Source: Bacillota bacterium (GTDB taxonomy: Bacteria > Bacillota > Clostridia > Christensenellales > Aristaeellaceae). From it: a stretch of DNA of 64,000 nucleotides. Positions within the stretch are counted from its first letter, which is position 1, and each line of letters opens with the position of its first letter. Of the stretch, positions 1 to 8,058 are shown piece after piece. Made by a program: the position numbers and the translations under genes. The stretch spans positions 1-64,000 of the forward strand of contig JAEYPB010000062.1 in NCBI GenBank assembly GCA_023411175.1, written 5' to 3'. The notes below the pieces were generated by a model. That model was not told the DNA's origin. It saw only the letters and a program-made list of their open reading frames with translations, and made no database searches.

Positions 1-110
1 CTGGTGGCGCTATCCCGTACCCGGCGTACACGCCGCCGGGCACGATTGAAACCCAGCGGGGACTTTGCTGGTGGGCTGAGCCGCCACCGGCTTTCGTACT
101 GGTGGCGTCT
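1..110. repeat. Dispersed palindromic repeat, copy A
   Basis: Bases 1-80 match bases 60650-60728 in the same orientation: 45 of the first 50 positions are identical and similarity fades over the next 30. The unit contains an internal palindrome (CCGGCG ... CGCCGG, 22-39). A second hairpin follows, arms CGCCACC (82-88) and GGTGGCG (101-107), whose right arm resembles the start of the unit itself, so the unit may be partly tandem here. It sits just past the 3' end of a minus-strand gene. There is no T-run, so a simple intrinsic terminator is unlikely; a REP-like intergenic repeat fits better. The copy may continue beyond the window edge. Confidence 0.7.
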
Positions 111-142
111 TCTCGCGCGTCTGAACCGCTCCGCCGTGCCCT

Positions 143-1243
143 CTACTTGCGCCTGACGGTCACATAGTATGAGCACGAAAGCTTGGAGCCGTCCACCGTT
201 GAAGCCTTGAGCTGCACTTTCCCGAACCCTACGATCTTCACCTTGCCGCTCTGATCGACGATGGCGATTTTTTCCCGATAACTCTTCCAGAACAGCGTTT
301 TCTTCGTGGCGTAGGAAGGCGTGATGAGGATCTTGTCGCTCAGATCCAGCGGTTCAACGGCAGAAAAATCGTTGCCCTCCACATCGACGTAAATGTTTAT
401 CGACTGGGTCCGCTCCAGACGTTTTACGCGGTAGGTGGGGACCTTGACGCGCACCACGAGTTGTGTCCCAGACAGAGAAAGGGTCGCCTTTGCATTGCCA
501 GGAACTTCGAGATAGCTGCACGAGAGGTTCTGCAGCGCGTTTTTGACCGTAATGCGATTGAAGACCTCGTTTAGCTCGGATGGCGCATCCGCTGCGGCAA
601 GATCAACGAAGAAGTATTTTTCGCCCGCCTTTACACGGGTAGTAATGGCGTTGCGGACGTATGCGATGGAGTTCGACAACTGCCCGGTTTTGTAGGCGTA
701 ATTTGACGAATAGTAGTTGGCGTTGATCTTCCTAAACCTGTAGTACAGGAGCGCCTGTTCATTGCTCATGCCGAACCGGCGGTAGCGGCCTTCGACCTCC
801 GCCATGTGATCGCCCATGCGTACATCGACGTGGTACCACCTTCCGCTCAGATAAACCAGGTTCCACGTGTGACGCATGCCGTATATGGTCCCATCAATGA
901 CCTTCGACTTAATCTTCGCCCTGGTCAAAAGTTCTTTGTAGGCGTTTGAGTATCCGCCGCAGGAGGCCTCGCCTTTGCTCAGGACATAGTACGGATTGGT
1001 GGTGCTCCCGCGATAGACGGTATGATCGATCATCCAATCATAGAGGGCGACCGCCTTTTCAAACTGTGACATGCTGGAATTGGTGCATTCCCGGACAATC
1101 CGCTTTGCAAGGCTGTCCAGAGATTTCGACATGAGTGCTTTCGCAGAGCCTTTGGATGAACCCGCCGCCAAGGCCGTTGTGCTGAACGACGCGATCATCA
1201 TACAGAGCACCAATGCCATTGCAACAGTAAACCATTTCCTCAT
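143..1243 (-). CDS. Secreted transglutaminase-like domain protein
   Basis: 366 aa. An N-terminal signal peptide (about residues 1-27, hydrophobic core then ALAAG) indicates export. Residues 45-145 are a transglutaminase-like (papain-fold) domain with the full triad visible: C95 in ASCGGYSN, H125 in MRHTWNLV and D140 in WYHVDV. The remainder (about 150-366) looks like beta-rich, Ig-like sequence ending in a bacterial Ig-2-like stretch (KILITPSYATKK ... VKASTVDGS type). Such proteins are usually cell-surface or secreted proteases or peptidoglycan-peptide enzymes; the substrate is unknown. Start: ATG at 1243 with AGGAGG 9 nt upstream; a GTG at 1246 is also possible. It has its own promoter at 1329-1357 and appears monocistronic. 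Confidence 0.85.
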   Translation of the reverse strand: MRKWFTVAMALVLCMMIASFSTTALAAGSSKGSAKALMSKSLDSLAKRIVRECTNSSMSQFEKAVALYDWMIDHTVYRGSTTNPYYVLSKGEASCGGYSNAYKELLTRAKIKSKVIDGTIYGMRHTWNLVYLSGRWYHVDVRMGDHMAEVEGRYRRFGMSNEQALLYYRFRKINANYYSSNYAYKTGQLSNSIAYVRNAITTRVKAGEKYFFVDLAAADAPSELNEVFNRITVKNALQNLSCSYLEVPGNAKATLSLSGTQLVVRVKVPTYRVKRLERTQSINIYVDVEGNDFSAVEPLDLSDKILITPSYATKKTLFWKSYREKIAIVDQSGKVKIVGFGKVQLKASTVDGSKLSCSYYVTVRRK

Positions 1244-1328
1244 CACAGATTTCCTCCTTGTTCTTGTCCCCAGAATGGCTACGCCATGCGCGATGGGTCG
1301 CCGTCCAGATCAATGCCATTTAATAACA

Positions 1329-1357
1329 ATTATGCAACATGATTTTATGGTTGTCAA
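1329..1357 (-). promoter_or_regulatory. Sigma-A promoter of the transglutaminase gene
   Basis: On the minus strand a perfect -35 TTGACA (1352-1357) is followed after 17 nt by CATAAT (1329-1334). The predicted transcript starts about 75 nt before the gene. The rest of the 346-base gap between the two divergent genes (1244-1589) holds only this promoter and the weaker plus-strand one. Confidence 0.7.
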
Positions 1358-1524
1358 CCACATTTGATTAACCGTCTTGATGCTGTTTGCGCCAAGTCCG
1401 TGCCACGCGCCCGCTCCTTCATCACCATATCACTAAAGCATGCGCGAAGCGTGCCGAGCACGGACAACGGCTTTTTATCGAAATTTGCACAGCCCTTGCA
1501 AATCCTCGCCCGTTGGTAAAAAAC

Positions 1525-1553
1525 TTGCATTTCCGGGCACAATATGTTAAGAT
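1525..1553 (+). promoter_or_regulatory. Possible promoter for the Nudix-like gene
   Basis: TTGCAT (1525-1530), 17-nt spacer, TAAGAT (1548-1553). Only moderately close to consensus, but well placed about 35 nt before the gene. Confidence 0.4.
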
Positions 1554-1589
1554 TCAATCAGAGGGGTAGCGGCAAAAAGAAAGGTGGTA

Positions 1590-2018
1590 ATGCCGATGAT
1601 CTTTCGTAAGTGCTCGGGCGGCGTGGTGTTCTTCGGTGAGAAGGTTTTCCTGCTCAAGAACGAGAAGAACGAATGGGTACTGCCCAAGGGCGTCATCCGT
1701 GACAGACAGCTTCCAAGCGACGTAGCACTCGACCGCGTGTTCAAAGAAGCGGGCATCAAGGCCCAAATCATCTCCTCCGCCGGTGAAACCAGCTACGAAT
1801 TCTACTCCATCACCCGCCGTCAGCCGGTATGCAACAAGATCACCTGGTACGTCATGCAGGCCGATTCCGCGGAATACCGCATCGCCTTTGAACAGGGTTT
1901 TACAGACGGCGACTACTACCCCATCGACAAGGGCATAGAACTCATCACCTACAGCCAGGACAAGGCGCTTGTCAGCGTAGCATACGAAAAGTACAAGGCT
2001 TTTCTACAGGAGAAATAA
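1590..2018 (+). CDS. Nudix-fold protein with degenerate Nudix box
   Basis: 142 aa. The N-terminus (IFRKCSGGVVFF), the segment WVLPKGVI and the overall length match small Nudix hydrolases common in Clostridia upstream of yebC. The Nudix box (G-x5-E-x7-REUxEExG) is damaged: after the Gly the first Glu is Gln and the REUxEE core reads DRVFKE, so most metal-binding acids are missing. It is probably a binding or regulatory Nudix-fold protein, or an impaired hydrolase; this is inference. Start: ATG at 1590 (AAAGG 5 nt upstream); ATG at 1596 would give the family-typical MIFRK start. Confidence 0.75.
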   Translation: MPMIFRKCSGGVVFFGEKVFLLKNEKNEWVLPKGVIRDRQLPSDVALDRVFKEAGIKAQIISSAGETSYEFYSITRRQPVCNKITWYVMQADSAEYRIAFEQGFTDGDYYPIDKGIELITYSQDKALVSVAYEKYKAFLQEK

Positions 2019-2039
2019 CATCGGGACAGCGTTCGGGCT

Positions 2040-2069
2040 TTGACAGAATGGCATATGGGATGATACAAT
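2040..2069 (+). promoter_or_regulatory. Promoter of yebC (extended -10)
   Basis: TTGACA (2040-2045), 18-nt spacer, TACAAT (2064-2069) preceded by the extended -10 dinucleotide TG (2061-2062). Confidence 0.7.
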
Positions 2070-2100
2070 ATTTCAGCATACACTATCAGGGGGCGAACGC

Positions 2101-2850
2101 ATGTCTGGACACAACAAGTGGTCGACGATCAAGCACAAGAAGGAAAAGACCGACGCGCAGCGCGGCAAGATATTCACCAAGATCGGCCGTGAAATTGCCA
2201 TCGCAGTCCGCGAGGGCGGCAGCGCGGATCCCAACGTCAACGGCAAGCTGCGGGATGTCATCGCCAAGGCCAAAGCCGCCAATATGCCAAACGACAACAT
2301 CGCGCGCTCGATCAAGAAGGCTTCGGGCGAGGGCGACTCCGCCTCCTACAAGGAGATCACCTACGAAGGGTACGGCGCGGGCGGCGTGGCGTTCATCGTC
2401 GAATGCGTAACCGACAACCTCAACCGCACCGCATCGGAAGTGCGCCACCTGTTTGACAAACACGGCGGTTCGCTGGGCGCCAACGGCTGCGTCAGCTGGA
2501 AGTTCGAGCGCAAAGGCGTCATCGAGATCGACAACGCCAAGAACCTGGACGAGGACGAACTGATGGTCTTGGCGCTGGACGCGGGCGCGGCGGATGTAGA
2601 GTCGGGCGACGAGGTCGCGGTCATCTACACAGACCCCAACGACTTCTCCGACGTGCGGGACAAGCTCGAAGCCGCTGGCTGCGTGTTCCTGTCCGCCGAG
2701 CGGGAAATGGTGCCCGCCACCACCACGAAGATCACCGATCCGGAGCTGGTGATCCGCGTCAACAAGCTCATCGACGCGCTGGAAGACTTTGACGACGTAC
2801 AGAGCGTATTCCACGACGCCGACCTCCCCGAAGAGGAAGACGAGGAATAA
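2101..2850 (+). CDS. yebC: YebC/PmpR family protein (translation factor/regulator)
   Basis: 249 aa, the normal family length. It starts with the family signature MSGHNKWSTIKHKK and keeps the three-domain layout of YebC proteins, including the conserved stretch YEGYGAGGVAFIVE near residue 95 and an acidic C-terminus. YebC was long annotated as a DNA-binding regulator; recent work on YebC-family proteins points to a role in translating proline-rich or polyproline stretches on the ribosome. Start: ATG with AGGGGG 7 nt upstream. It follows the Nudix-like gene by 82 nt but has its own strong promoter. Confidence 0.95.
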   Translation: MSGHNKWSTIKHKKEKTDAQRGKIFTKIGREIAIAVREGGSADPNVNGKLRDVIAKAKAANMPNDNIARSIKKASGEGDSASYKEITYEGYGAGGVAFIVECVTDNLNRTASEVRHLFDKHGGSLGANGCVSWKFERKGVIEIDNAKNLDEDELMVLALDAGAADVESGDEVAVIYTDPNDFSDVRDKLEAAGCVFLSAEREMVPATTTKITDPELVIRVNKLIDALEDFDDVQSVFHDADLPEEEDEE

Positions 2851-2869
2851 TCTCCCACTCAATCCATAC

Positions 2870-2892
2870 GGCCCGCGGCTTTGCCGCGGGCC
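2870..2892 (+). terminator. Hairpin after yebC
   Basis: Perfect 10-bp GC stem (2870-2879 with 2883-2892) and a TTT loop, 20 nt after the yebC stop. The downstream tract is only moderately T-rich, so termination may be partial. Confidence 0.55.
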
Positions 2893-2948
2893 GGTTTCCT
2901 ATATTTCGTACGCGCTTTCCGTGTGCTTGACGCAGAAAGGAGCTCCGA

Positions 2949-3845
2949 ATGAAGAACTTCCCCTTCAAGAAAATCGACGCCTTTGCCACCGGCGGCTCAA
3001 CCGGGAACCCGGCGGGCGCAATCTACCTGGATGCTCCGGGGGACATCACCCCGGACGAGATGCAGCGCCTTGCGCTGGAACTCAAGGGTTTTGTCAGCGA
3101 AGTCGGTTTTCTTAACCCGCAGGAGGACGGCCGCTTTGGCCTGAGGTACTATTCCTCCGAGAGGGAGGTGGCTTTCTGCGGCCACGCGACGATCGCCATC
3201 CTCTACGACCTCATTCAAAACCGGCCCGACCTCATTGTGAGAGATAGCGTGCGCGTTCAAACCAGCAGAGGTACGCTGCGGGCGTACAACCGGATCCGGG
3301 AGGAGGATGCCGTCTTCATCGAGGCGCCCCGCCCGGTCTTCCGAAGCGCTCCTATCCCGATGTCAGACATTTCAGAGGCGTTGGGGACCAATGCGGAAGA
3401 CCTGCGGGCGGATCTTCCGACGGCCAAAGTCAACGCGGGACTGGAGACCCTGATCGTGCCCGCCGCGGGCCTCGGCGCAATCCTCTCCCTCGCGCCGGAT
3501 ATCGAGAGGCTGAAGGCCTTCTGCCTTATGCACGGCATCGACATCATCACCGTTTTTTCGGAGGAAACCTCGCTGCCCGGCAGCGGCTTTCGGACCCGCG
3601 TCTTCGCGCCGACCTTCGGCTATCTGGAGGATCCGGCCACAGGGTCGGGCAACTCGGCCTTCGGCTTCTATTTACTGAAATACCTCGGTTGGAACGCGGA
3701 AGCCCTTACGATCGAGCAGAACGGCTCCGCGGCCCACCCGAACATCGTCAAGCTGCGCTTTCAGTTGGATCAGGAGGGAGCAGGCATGGTACTGTTTGGC
3801 GGAAGCGGCACCGTCCGAATCAGCGGTGAATACCGCCTGATCTGA
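2949..3845 (+). CDS. PhzF family isomerase/epimerase-like protein
   Basis: 298 aa, one complete PhzF/diaminopimelate-epimerase-like double fold. Visible family marks: KKIDAFATG at the N-terminus, the catalytic glutamate E51 in SEVGF, the substrate-loop FCGHATIA (77-84) and the C-terminal half motif EDPATGSGN. PhzF-like proteins isomerise or epimerise small metabolites; outside phenazine operons the substrate is rarely known, and no phenazine genes are near. Good ribosome site (AAAGGAG 6 nt before the ATG). Stand-alone between yebC and an MFS transporter. Confidence 0.9.
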   Translation: MKNFPFKKIDAFATGGSTGNPAGAIYLDAPGDITPDEMQRLALELKGFVSEVGFLNPQEDGRFGLRYYSSEREVAFCGHATIAILYDLIQNRPDLIVRDSVRVQTSRGTLRAYNRIREEDAVFIEAPRPVFRSAPIPMSDISEALGTNAEDLRADLPTAKVNAGLETLIVPAAGLGAILSLAPDIERLKAFCLMHGIDIITVFSEETSLPGSGFRTRVFAPTFGYLEDPATGSGNSAFGFYLLKYLGWNAEALTIEQNGSAAHPNIVKLRFQLDQEGAGMVLFGGSGTVRISGEYRLI

Positions 3846-3906
3846 CGCGCACAGCGACAATTTTCAAGAAGGCACCCGATCCCACCGCAAAATCACCCAA
3901 GCCACC

Positions 3907-3936
3907 TTGACAATCGGCGCGGGCGGGGTGAATAAT
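3907..3936 (+). promoter_or_regulatory. Promoter of the MFS transporter gene
   Basis: Perfect TTGACA (3907-3912), 18-nt spacer, AATAAT (3931-3936). The expected transcript start (about 3943) lies after the first in-frame ATGs, which argues for translation from TTG at 3969. Confidence 0.65.
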
Positions 3937-3968
3937 GGATGTATCGAAGTACTGGAGATGACGCAACC

Positions 3969-5150
3969 TTGAAGCTCAAACCCTTTGTACGCCTTCAGTT
4001 GATCGCCTTCCTCTACAACTTTGGCGCGAATTTCATCCACCCGGTGACGCCCACGCTGATTCTGGATAACCACCTTCCTGACTACGCCTTCGGCCTTTTG
4101 TTTGCCACGATGGCGCTGGGCAGCTTCGTGTTCAGCACCTTTTGGGGGCGCATGAGCGACAAAAAGAGCCGCTCGATGGTGATGCTGGTGAGCCTTGTCG
4201 GTTACGCGTTGGCGCAGCTGGCCTTCGGACTCTCCCACACGCTCCCGCAGATGCTCATCGCCCGGCTGATCGCAGGCTGCTTCACCAGCGGCACCTCCGT
4301 GTGCCTGATGGCGCTTATCGTGGATTTCTCCGACCCCAAGGAGCGCGGCGTGCACCTCTCCTACTACGCGGCGATGGTGGGCGTATCCGCGGCGCTGGGC
4401 TACTTCGCAGGCGGCATGATCGGGCTTTGGGGCGTGCTGCCCGTCTTCTACACGCAGACGGCGGTGCTCCTCGGCGCGGCCGTTCTGGTCTACGCGATGC
4501 TCCGGCGCATGGAACGCGGCGCGCCTCGGGTCGGCGCCACGACAAAGCGGCTCTCCATGCGGCAGATGGCGCAGATGATGACGCTGCCCGCGCTTCTGTT
4601 CCTTCTGGGCGTCGCGCTCTCCAACTTCGCCAACTACGGCTACGACAACGCGCTCAATTACTTCATGAAGCGGGAGCTGGGCTTCGATTCCTCCGTCAAC
4701 GGCGTCATCAAGGCGGCTTCTGGGCTGATCGGCCTCGCCGCCAACCTGTTCATCAACCGTTGGATCATGAAGAAGTTCGACGCGCACAAGGCGCTGCCCG
4801 TGATCCTGTTGTTGAGCGCGGCGTTTCTGACGCTGGCGACCGTCATGCCGACGGTCGGGCTGTTCTTCGCGGTGAGCGCGGTATTCTTCCTCTTCAGCGC
4901 GCTGCACATCCCGATCCAACAATCGCTGACCACCGAGGGCCGCCACGGCGACATCGGCCTTTTGAGCGGGCTGTTCTACTCCGCCCGCTTCCTCGGCATG
5001 ATCTTCGGCCCGCTGCTCTCCGGCTTCGCCTATGAATTCGGCGCGAAGATCCCCTTCTACACCCAGGTCGCCGCTTTTCTCGCGGCGGCAGCCATCACCT
5101 TCTTCGGCTACCGGATCACCAAGGCACCCGCCGCGCAGGCGAACGAATAA
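3969..5150 (+). CDS. MFS transporter
   Basis: 393 aa with about 12 hydrophobic segments in two six-helix halves. The MFS loop 2-3 signature is clear (WGRMSDKKSRS near residue 60). Resembles multidrug/sugar-efflux type 12-TM transporters; direction and substrate cannot be read from sequence. Start chosen at TTG 3969 because GGAG (3954-3957) lies 11 nt upstream and the promoter at 3907-3936 would start transcription after the in-frame ATG at 3939. It ends at a strong bidirectional terminator shared with the convergent oxidoreductase. Proximity to the sugar-type gene cluster makes a role in uptake for that cluster possible but unproven. Confidence 0.88.
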   Translation: MKLKPFVRLQLIAFLYNFGANFIHPVTPTLILDNHLPDYAFGLLFATMALGSFVFSTFWGRMSDKKSRSMVMLVSLVGYALAQLAFGLSHTLPQMLIARLIAGCFTSGTSVCLMALIVDFSDPKERGVHLSYYAAMVGVSAALGYFAGGMIGLWGVLPVFYTQTAVLLGAAVLVYAMLRRMERGAPRVGATTKRLSMRQMAQMMTLPALLFLLGVALSNFANYGYDNALNYFMKRELGFDSSVNGVIKAASGLIGLAANLFINRWIMKKFDAHKALPVILLLSAAFLTLATVMPTVGLFFAVSAVFFLFSALHIPIQQSLTTEGRHGDIGLLSGLFYSARFLGMIFGPLLSGFAYEFGAKIPFYTQVAAFLAAAAITFFGYRITKAPAAQANE

Positions 5151-5171
5151 TCCCGAGATTTCATCCGTGAC

Positions 5172-5203
5172 AAAGCACCCGCGCCGGCCGGCGCGGGTGC
5201 TTT
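5172..5203. terminator. Bidirectional intrinsic terminator
   Basis: A 16-bp perfect palindrome (5172-5187 with 5188-5203) starting AAAGCACC and ending GGTGCTTT lies between two convergent genes, so each strand reads a long GC stem followed by a T-rich tail. Confidence 0.9.
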
Positions 5204-5233
5204 CAAAATGCTGCGTTTTTAAAATTACGCCGT

Positions 5234-6280
5234 TCAGATTCGGGCGTGAACGACCTCGTTCCTCTCCGCAGAGCGGAACACGGCCTCCATCAGCCGCATC
5301 ACGCGCATCAATTGCGCATGGGTGACGAGTTGCTTCTCCTCGCCCCGGATGGCGCGGTACACATTTCGGTAGAAGTCCCGGACGTCTGATTCCACCCTGG
5401 GAAGTGGATAGGTTTTGATGGTCTCCTCGGTGCGGGGCGCCATGGTCTTGGTCAGCCCGGCGGCGGTTACCACCGGCACGGCGTCGCGCTTCTCCCAGTC
5501 GCTGACCATGACGATCCTGCCGCTGGGCGACCAGTCCTCAACGATGGCCGTGCCGTTCTCCCCTTGCGCGTACCAGCGCGGCAGGCTTACGAAATTGCTG
5601 GTGCCGACCTCCACGTGGAAGGTGAGCCCGCCCGCGAAGGTGAAGATCGCCTTGAAGCCGTCGTCCACCTCGTCGTTGGTCACGTGGGACACGGTGGCGA
5701 AGGTGGAAACCACGTCCTCCTCCACCATCTGGAGCATCTGGTCGATCAGGTGCACGCCCCAGTCGAGGACCATGCCGCCGCCCTGCCGGAAGGTGTTCCG
5801 CCAGTCGCCCGGCACGCCGCGGGAACCGTGCACGCGGGACTCGATGTTGAACGTCCGGCCCAGCGCCCCCTCGCGGAAGAGCTTTTTGACGATCAAAAAG
5901 TCCTCGTCCCAGCGGCGGTTCTGGTGGACGGTGAAGAGCCTGCCGGTGTCGCGGGAGGCATCGATCATCCGCTGCAGTTCGCGGCTCGAAAGCGCCACCG
6001 GCTTTTCCGAGACCACGTGCTTCCCGGCCTGCATCGCCCGGATCGCGATGTCCATGTGCAGGTCGTTGGGGATCGCGAGGGTCACGAGTTCCACGCCATC
6101 GTCCCGGAAAAGCGCGTCGAGGGATTCGTAAGCTTTCAGTCCGTCCGCCCGCGCCGCCTGAACCCGCTCCGGTTTTATATCGTAGATGCCTGCGATTTCA
6201 AATTCCGGCAGCGTGCGCAGCTTCTCCACGTGCCACGCGCCCATGCCGCCATAGCCGACCAGCGCCCATCTCACAGCCAT
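5234..6280 (-). CDS. Gfo/Idh/MocA family NAD(P)-dependent oxidoreductase
   Basis: 348 aa. N-terminal Rossmann domain with the dinucleotide motif VGYGGMGAWH (8-17) and the family signature EKP (92-94, in VSEKPVAL). The second half is the alpha/beta substrate domain, with a GVHLIDQM segment carrying the usual conserved Asp/His. The family oxidises or reduces sugars, inositols and anhydrosugars; 1,5-anhydrofructose reductase is one member. Substrate here is unknown. Good Shine-Dalgarno (GGAGGATGAC) before the ATG. It lies next to the glycyl-radical activase on the same strand, separated by 115 nt that contain a palindromic operator candidate. Confidence 0.9.
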   Translation of the reverse strand: MAVRWALVGYGGMGAWHVEKLRTLPEFEIAGIYDIKPERVQAARADGLKAYESLDALFRDDGVELVTLAIPNDLHMDIAIRAMQAGKHVVSEKPVALSSRELQRMIDASRDTGRLFTVHQNRRWDEDFLIVKKLFREGALGRTFNIESRVHGSRGVPGDWRNTFRQGGGMVLDWGVHLIDQMLQMVEEDVVSTFATVSHVTNDEVDDGFKAIFTFAGGLTFHVEVGTSNFVSLPRWYAQGENGTAIVEDWSPSGRIVMVSDWEKRDAVPVVTAAGLTKTMAPRTEETIKTYPLPRVESDVRDFYRNVYRAIRGEEKQLVTHAQLMRVMRLMEAVFRSAERNEVVHARI

Positions 6281-6334
6281 GTCATCCTCCGTCTGCGCGG
6301 AAAAACCGCGCTTTCTTTCGGAAACAGCATAGCA

Positions 6335-6346
6335 GGAAACGTTTCC
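6335..6346. promoter_or_regulatory. Candidate LacI/CcpA-type operator
   Basis: Perfect 12-bp palindrome GGAAACGTTTCC about 55 nt before the oxidoreductase start. The AAACGTTT core is typical of LacI-family and cre operators. No LacI-family gene is in the window, so CcpA or a distant regulator would have to bind it. Confidence 0.4.
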
Positions 6347-6395
6347 GGAAAGAAGCGCGTTCCGGTAAAGTCAAGTATGTTTTGAATGGAAATCT

Positions 6396-7151
6396 TTACA
6401 TGCAGACGTCGATGCCCCGGGTCAGGAACTCCGCCCGATAGGACGAGAGCGCCTCGGCGCGCAGGGGCTTTTCTCCGGAGAGCGCATACGCCATGCCCAG
6501 CGTCTGGTACTTCTTCTCCCCCATCTGATGAAACGGCAAAAGGTCCGCGCAGCCGATGCTCGCGTTTACAAGAAGCGAAGCGAGCGCCCCCGCGTCGCTC
6601 GGCGCATCGTTAAACCCCGGGATCACAGGAATGCGCGCCACCACCGAAGCGCCGGAGGCGGCGAGGGTTTTCAGATTTTCCAAAATGCCCGCGTTGTCCA
6701 CACCCGTACCGGCGCGGTGCGCGGCGCCGTCGTGGTGCTTCACATCGTAGAGCCACAGGTCCGTGTGCGGGATCAGCCGCGAGATTACCGAAAACGGCGC
6801 GAAGCCCGTTGTCTCGATGGCGGTGTGAAGCCCCGCGGCCTTCGCGCGTTCAAGCAGCGAGCACGCGAAATCCGGCTGCATCAGCGGCTCGCCGCCCGAC
6901 AGCGTCAGTCCGCCGCCGGACTCCTCGTAAAAGGGGATGTCCCGCTCGACCACACGCCAGACCGCCTCGTCCGAAAGGCGCTCGCCGTAGGCGGTTCCGT
7001 CGGACGCCGTCTGACACGCGGGCGACTGGCTCTCCGGGTTGGCGCACCAAAGACACCGAAGCGGGCAGCCCTTCAGGAAGACCACCGTCCGGATGCCCGG
7101 ACCGTCGTGCAGGCTGAACCGCTGAATGTTGAACACCGTGCCCTCGGCCAT
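6396..7151 (-). CDS. Glycyl-radical enzyme activating protein (radical SAM)
   Basis: 251 aa, PflA-like radical SAM activase. The cluster-binding motif is C29-x3-C33-x2-C36 (GCPLRCLWC), preceded by the family sequence RFSLHDGPGIRT (11-22). Unlike most dehydratase activases it has no ferredoxin-like double-cluster insert between the CxxxCxxC motif and the GGEP motif (LSGGEPL), so it belongs to the short PflA-like type. It should install the glycyl radical on the enzyme encoded divergently at 9012-11411. Start: ATG at 7151 with GGAGGGG 6 nt upstream; an upstream in-frame start at 7226 would overlap the shared regulatory region and is rejected. Confidence 0.92.
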   Translation of the reverse strand: MAEGTVFNIQRFSLHDGPGIRTVVFLKGCPLRCLWCANPESQSPACQTASDGTAYGERLSDEAVWRVVERDIPFYEESGGGLTLSGGEPLMQPDFACSLLERAKAAGLHTAIETTGFAPFSVISRLIPHTDLWLYDVKHHDGAAHRAGTGVDNAGILENLKTLAASGASVVARIPVIPGFNDAPSDAGALASLLVNASIGCADLLPFHQMGEKKYQTLGMAYALSGEKPLRAEALSSYRAEFLTRGIDVCM

Positions 7152-7232
7152 GCTTTCCCCTCCCTGCCGCTCACTATACCACGCGCAAACCCCGGCTGTA
7201 AAGCGATCCAATGGTTTCGCAATCAATTTTAC

Positions 7233-7244
7233 TTTCGTTCGAAA
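7233..7244. promoter_or_regulatory. Candidate DeoR-family operator in divergent region
   Basis: Palindrome TTTCGTTCGAAA, nested in a wider inverted repeat GGTTTCG (7214-7220) / CGAAACC (7240-7246), directly upstream of the -35 box of deoR and between the two divergent units. TTTCG-containing operators are typical of DeoR/GlpR-like regulators, so autoregulation is likely. Confidence 0.55.
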
Positions 7245-7253
7245 CCAATTTTA

Positions 7254-7283
7254 TTGACATACGCAATTCTTCTCTGCTATAAT
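7254..7283 (+). promoter_or_regulatory. Promoter of the deoR-ROK-GRE operon
   Basis: Both hexamers are perfect: TTGACA (7254-7259) and TATAAT (7278-7283), spacer 18 nt. The start codon follows 20 nt later. Confidence 0.8.
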
Positions 7284-7302
7284 CTGGGGCGGAGGGGATC
7301 GG

Positions 7303-8046
7303 ATGATCGAGCGGCACAAGCGCATTCTGGACGCGCTCTCGCAGGACGAGCGCATGGAGGTAACGGCGCTGGCGGAGGCACTGGGCGTTTCGCAGGTGAC
7401 GGCGCGCAAGGATTTGAAGGCGCTGGAGGCGGAAGGTCTCGTCCGCCGCGCCCACGGCTTCGCGTCCATCGGCTCGGTGGACGACGTGGCCGCCCGCCTC
7501 GCCTACCACTACGACGATAAAAAGCGCATCGCGCGGGCGGCGGCCGCGCGGGTTTCTCCGGGCGAGACGGTGATGATCGAGTCCGGCTCCTGCTGCGCGC
7601 TGCTGGCCGGAATTCTGGCCTCCGAGGTGCGGGATGTGACGATTGTCACCAATTCGGCGTTCATCGCGGGCCATGTGCGCGCCTCCCGGGCGCGGGTGGT
7701 GCTGCTGGGCGGCGATTACCAGAGCGCCAGCCAGGTGATGGTGGGCCCGCTGACGAGGAAGTGCGCCCAGTCTTTCTTTGTCGATAAGCTCTTCATCGGT
7801 ACCGACGGCTTTTCGCCGCAGTTCGGCTTTATGGGCGGGGACATGATGCGCACCGAGGCTGTGCGCGCGATGCTCTCCCAGGCCCGGCATACGGCCATCC
7901 TGACGGATTCCTCTAAATTCTCCCGGCAGGGCGTGGTTCCCCAGGTGGCGTTTTCGGAGGTCGCCCAGGTGTTCACCGACGGCGGCATCCCGGAGCAGGC
8001 CCGGAGCATCCTGACCGGTCACGGTATAGAAATCATCACAGCGTAA
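7303..8046 (+). CDS. DeoR/GlpR family transcriptional regulator
   Basis: 247 aa. Residues 1-55 form the DeoR winged helix (recognition region VTALAEALGVSQVTARKD followed by LEAEGLVRRAHG). Residues 75-235 form the DeoRC sensor domain, which usually binds a phosphorylated sugar. It is the first gene of the operon and sits beside a TTTCG palindrome, so it probably represses itself, the downstream genes and perhaps the divergent activase until a sugar phosphate accumulates. GGAGGGG lies 7 nt upstream of the ATG. The next gene follows after 12 nt. Confidence 0.93.
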   Translation: MIERHKRILDALSQDERMEVTALAEALGVSQVTARKDLKALEAEGLVRRAHGFASIGSVDDVAARLAYHYDDKKRIARAAAARVSPGETVMIESGSCCALLAGILASEVRDVTIVTNSAFIAGHVRASRARVVLLGGDYQSASQVMVGPLTRKCAQSFFVDKLFIGTDGFSPQFGFMGGDMMRTEAVRAMLSQARHTAILTDSSKFSRQGVVPQVAFSEVAQVFTDGGIPEQARSILTGHGIEIITA

Positions 8047-8058
8047 AGGGGCGGGCGT

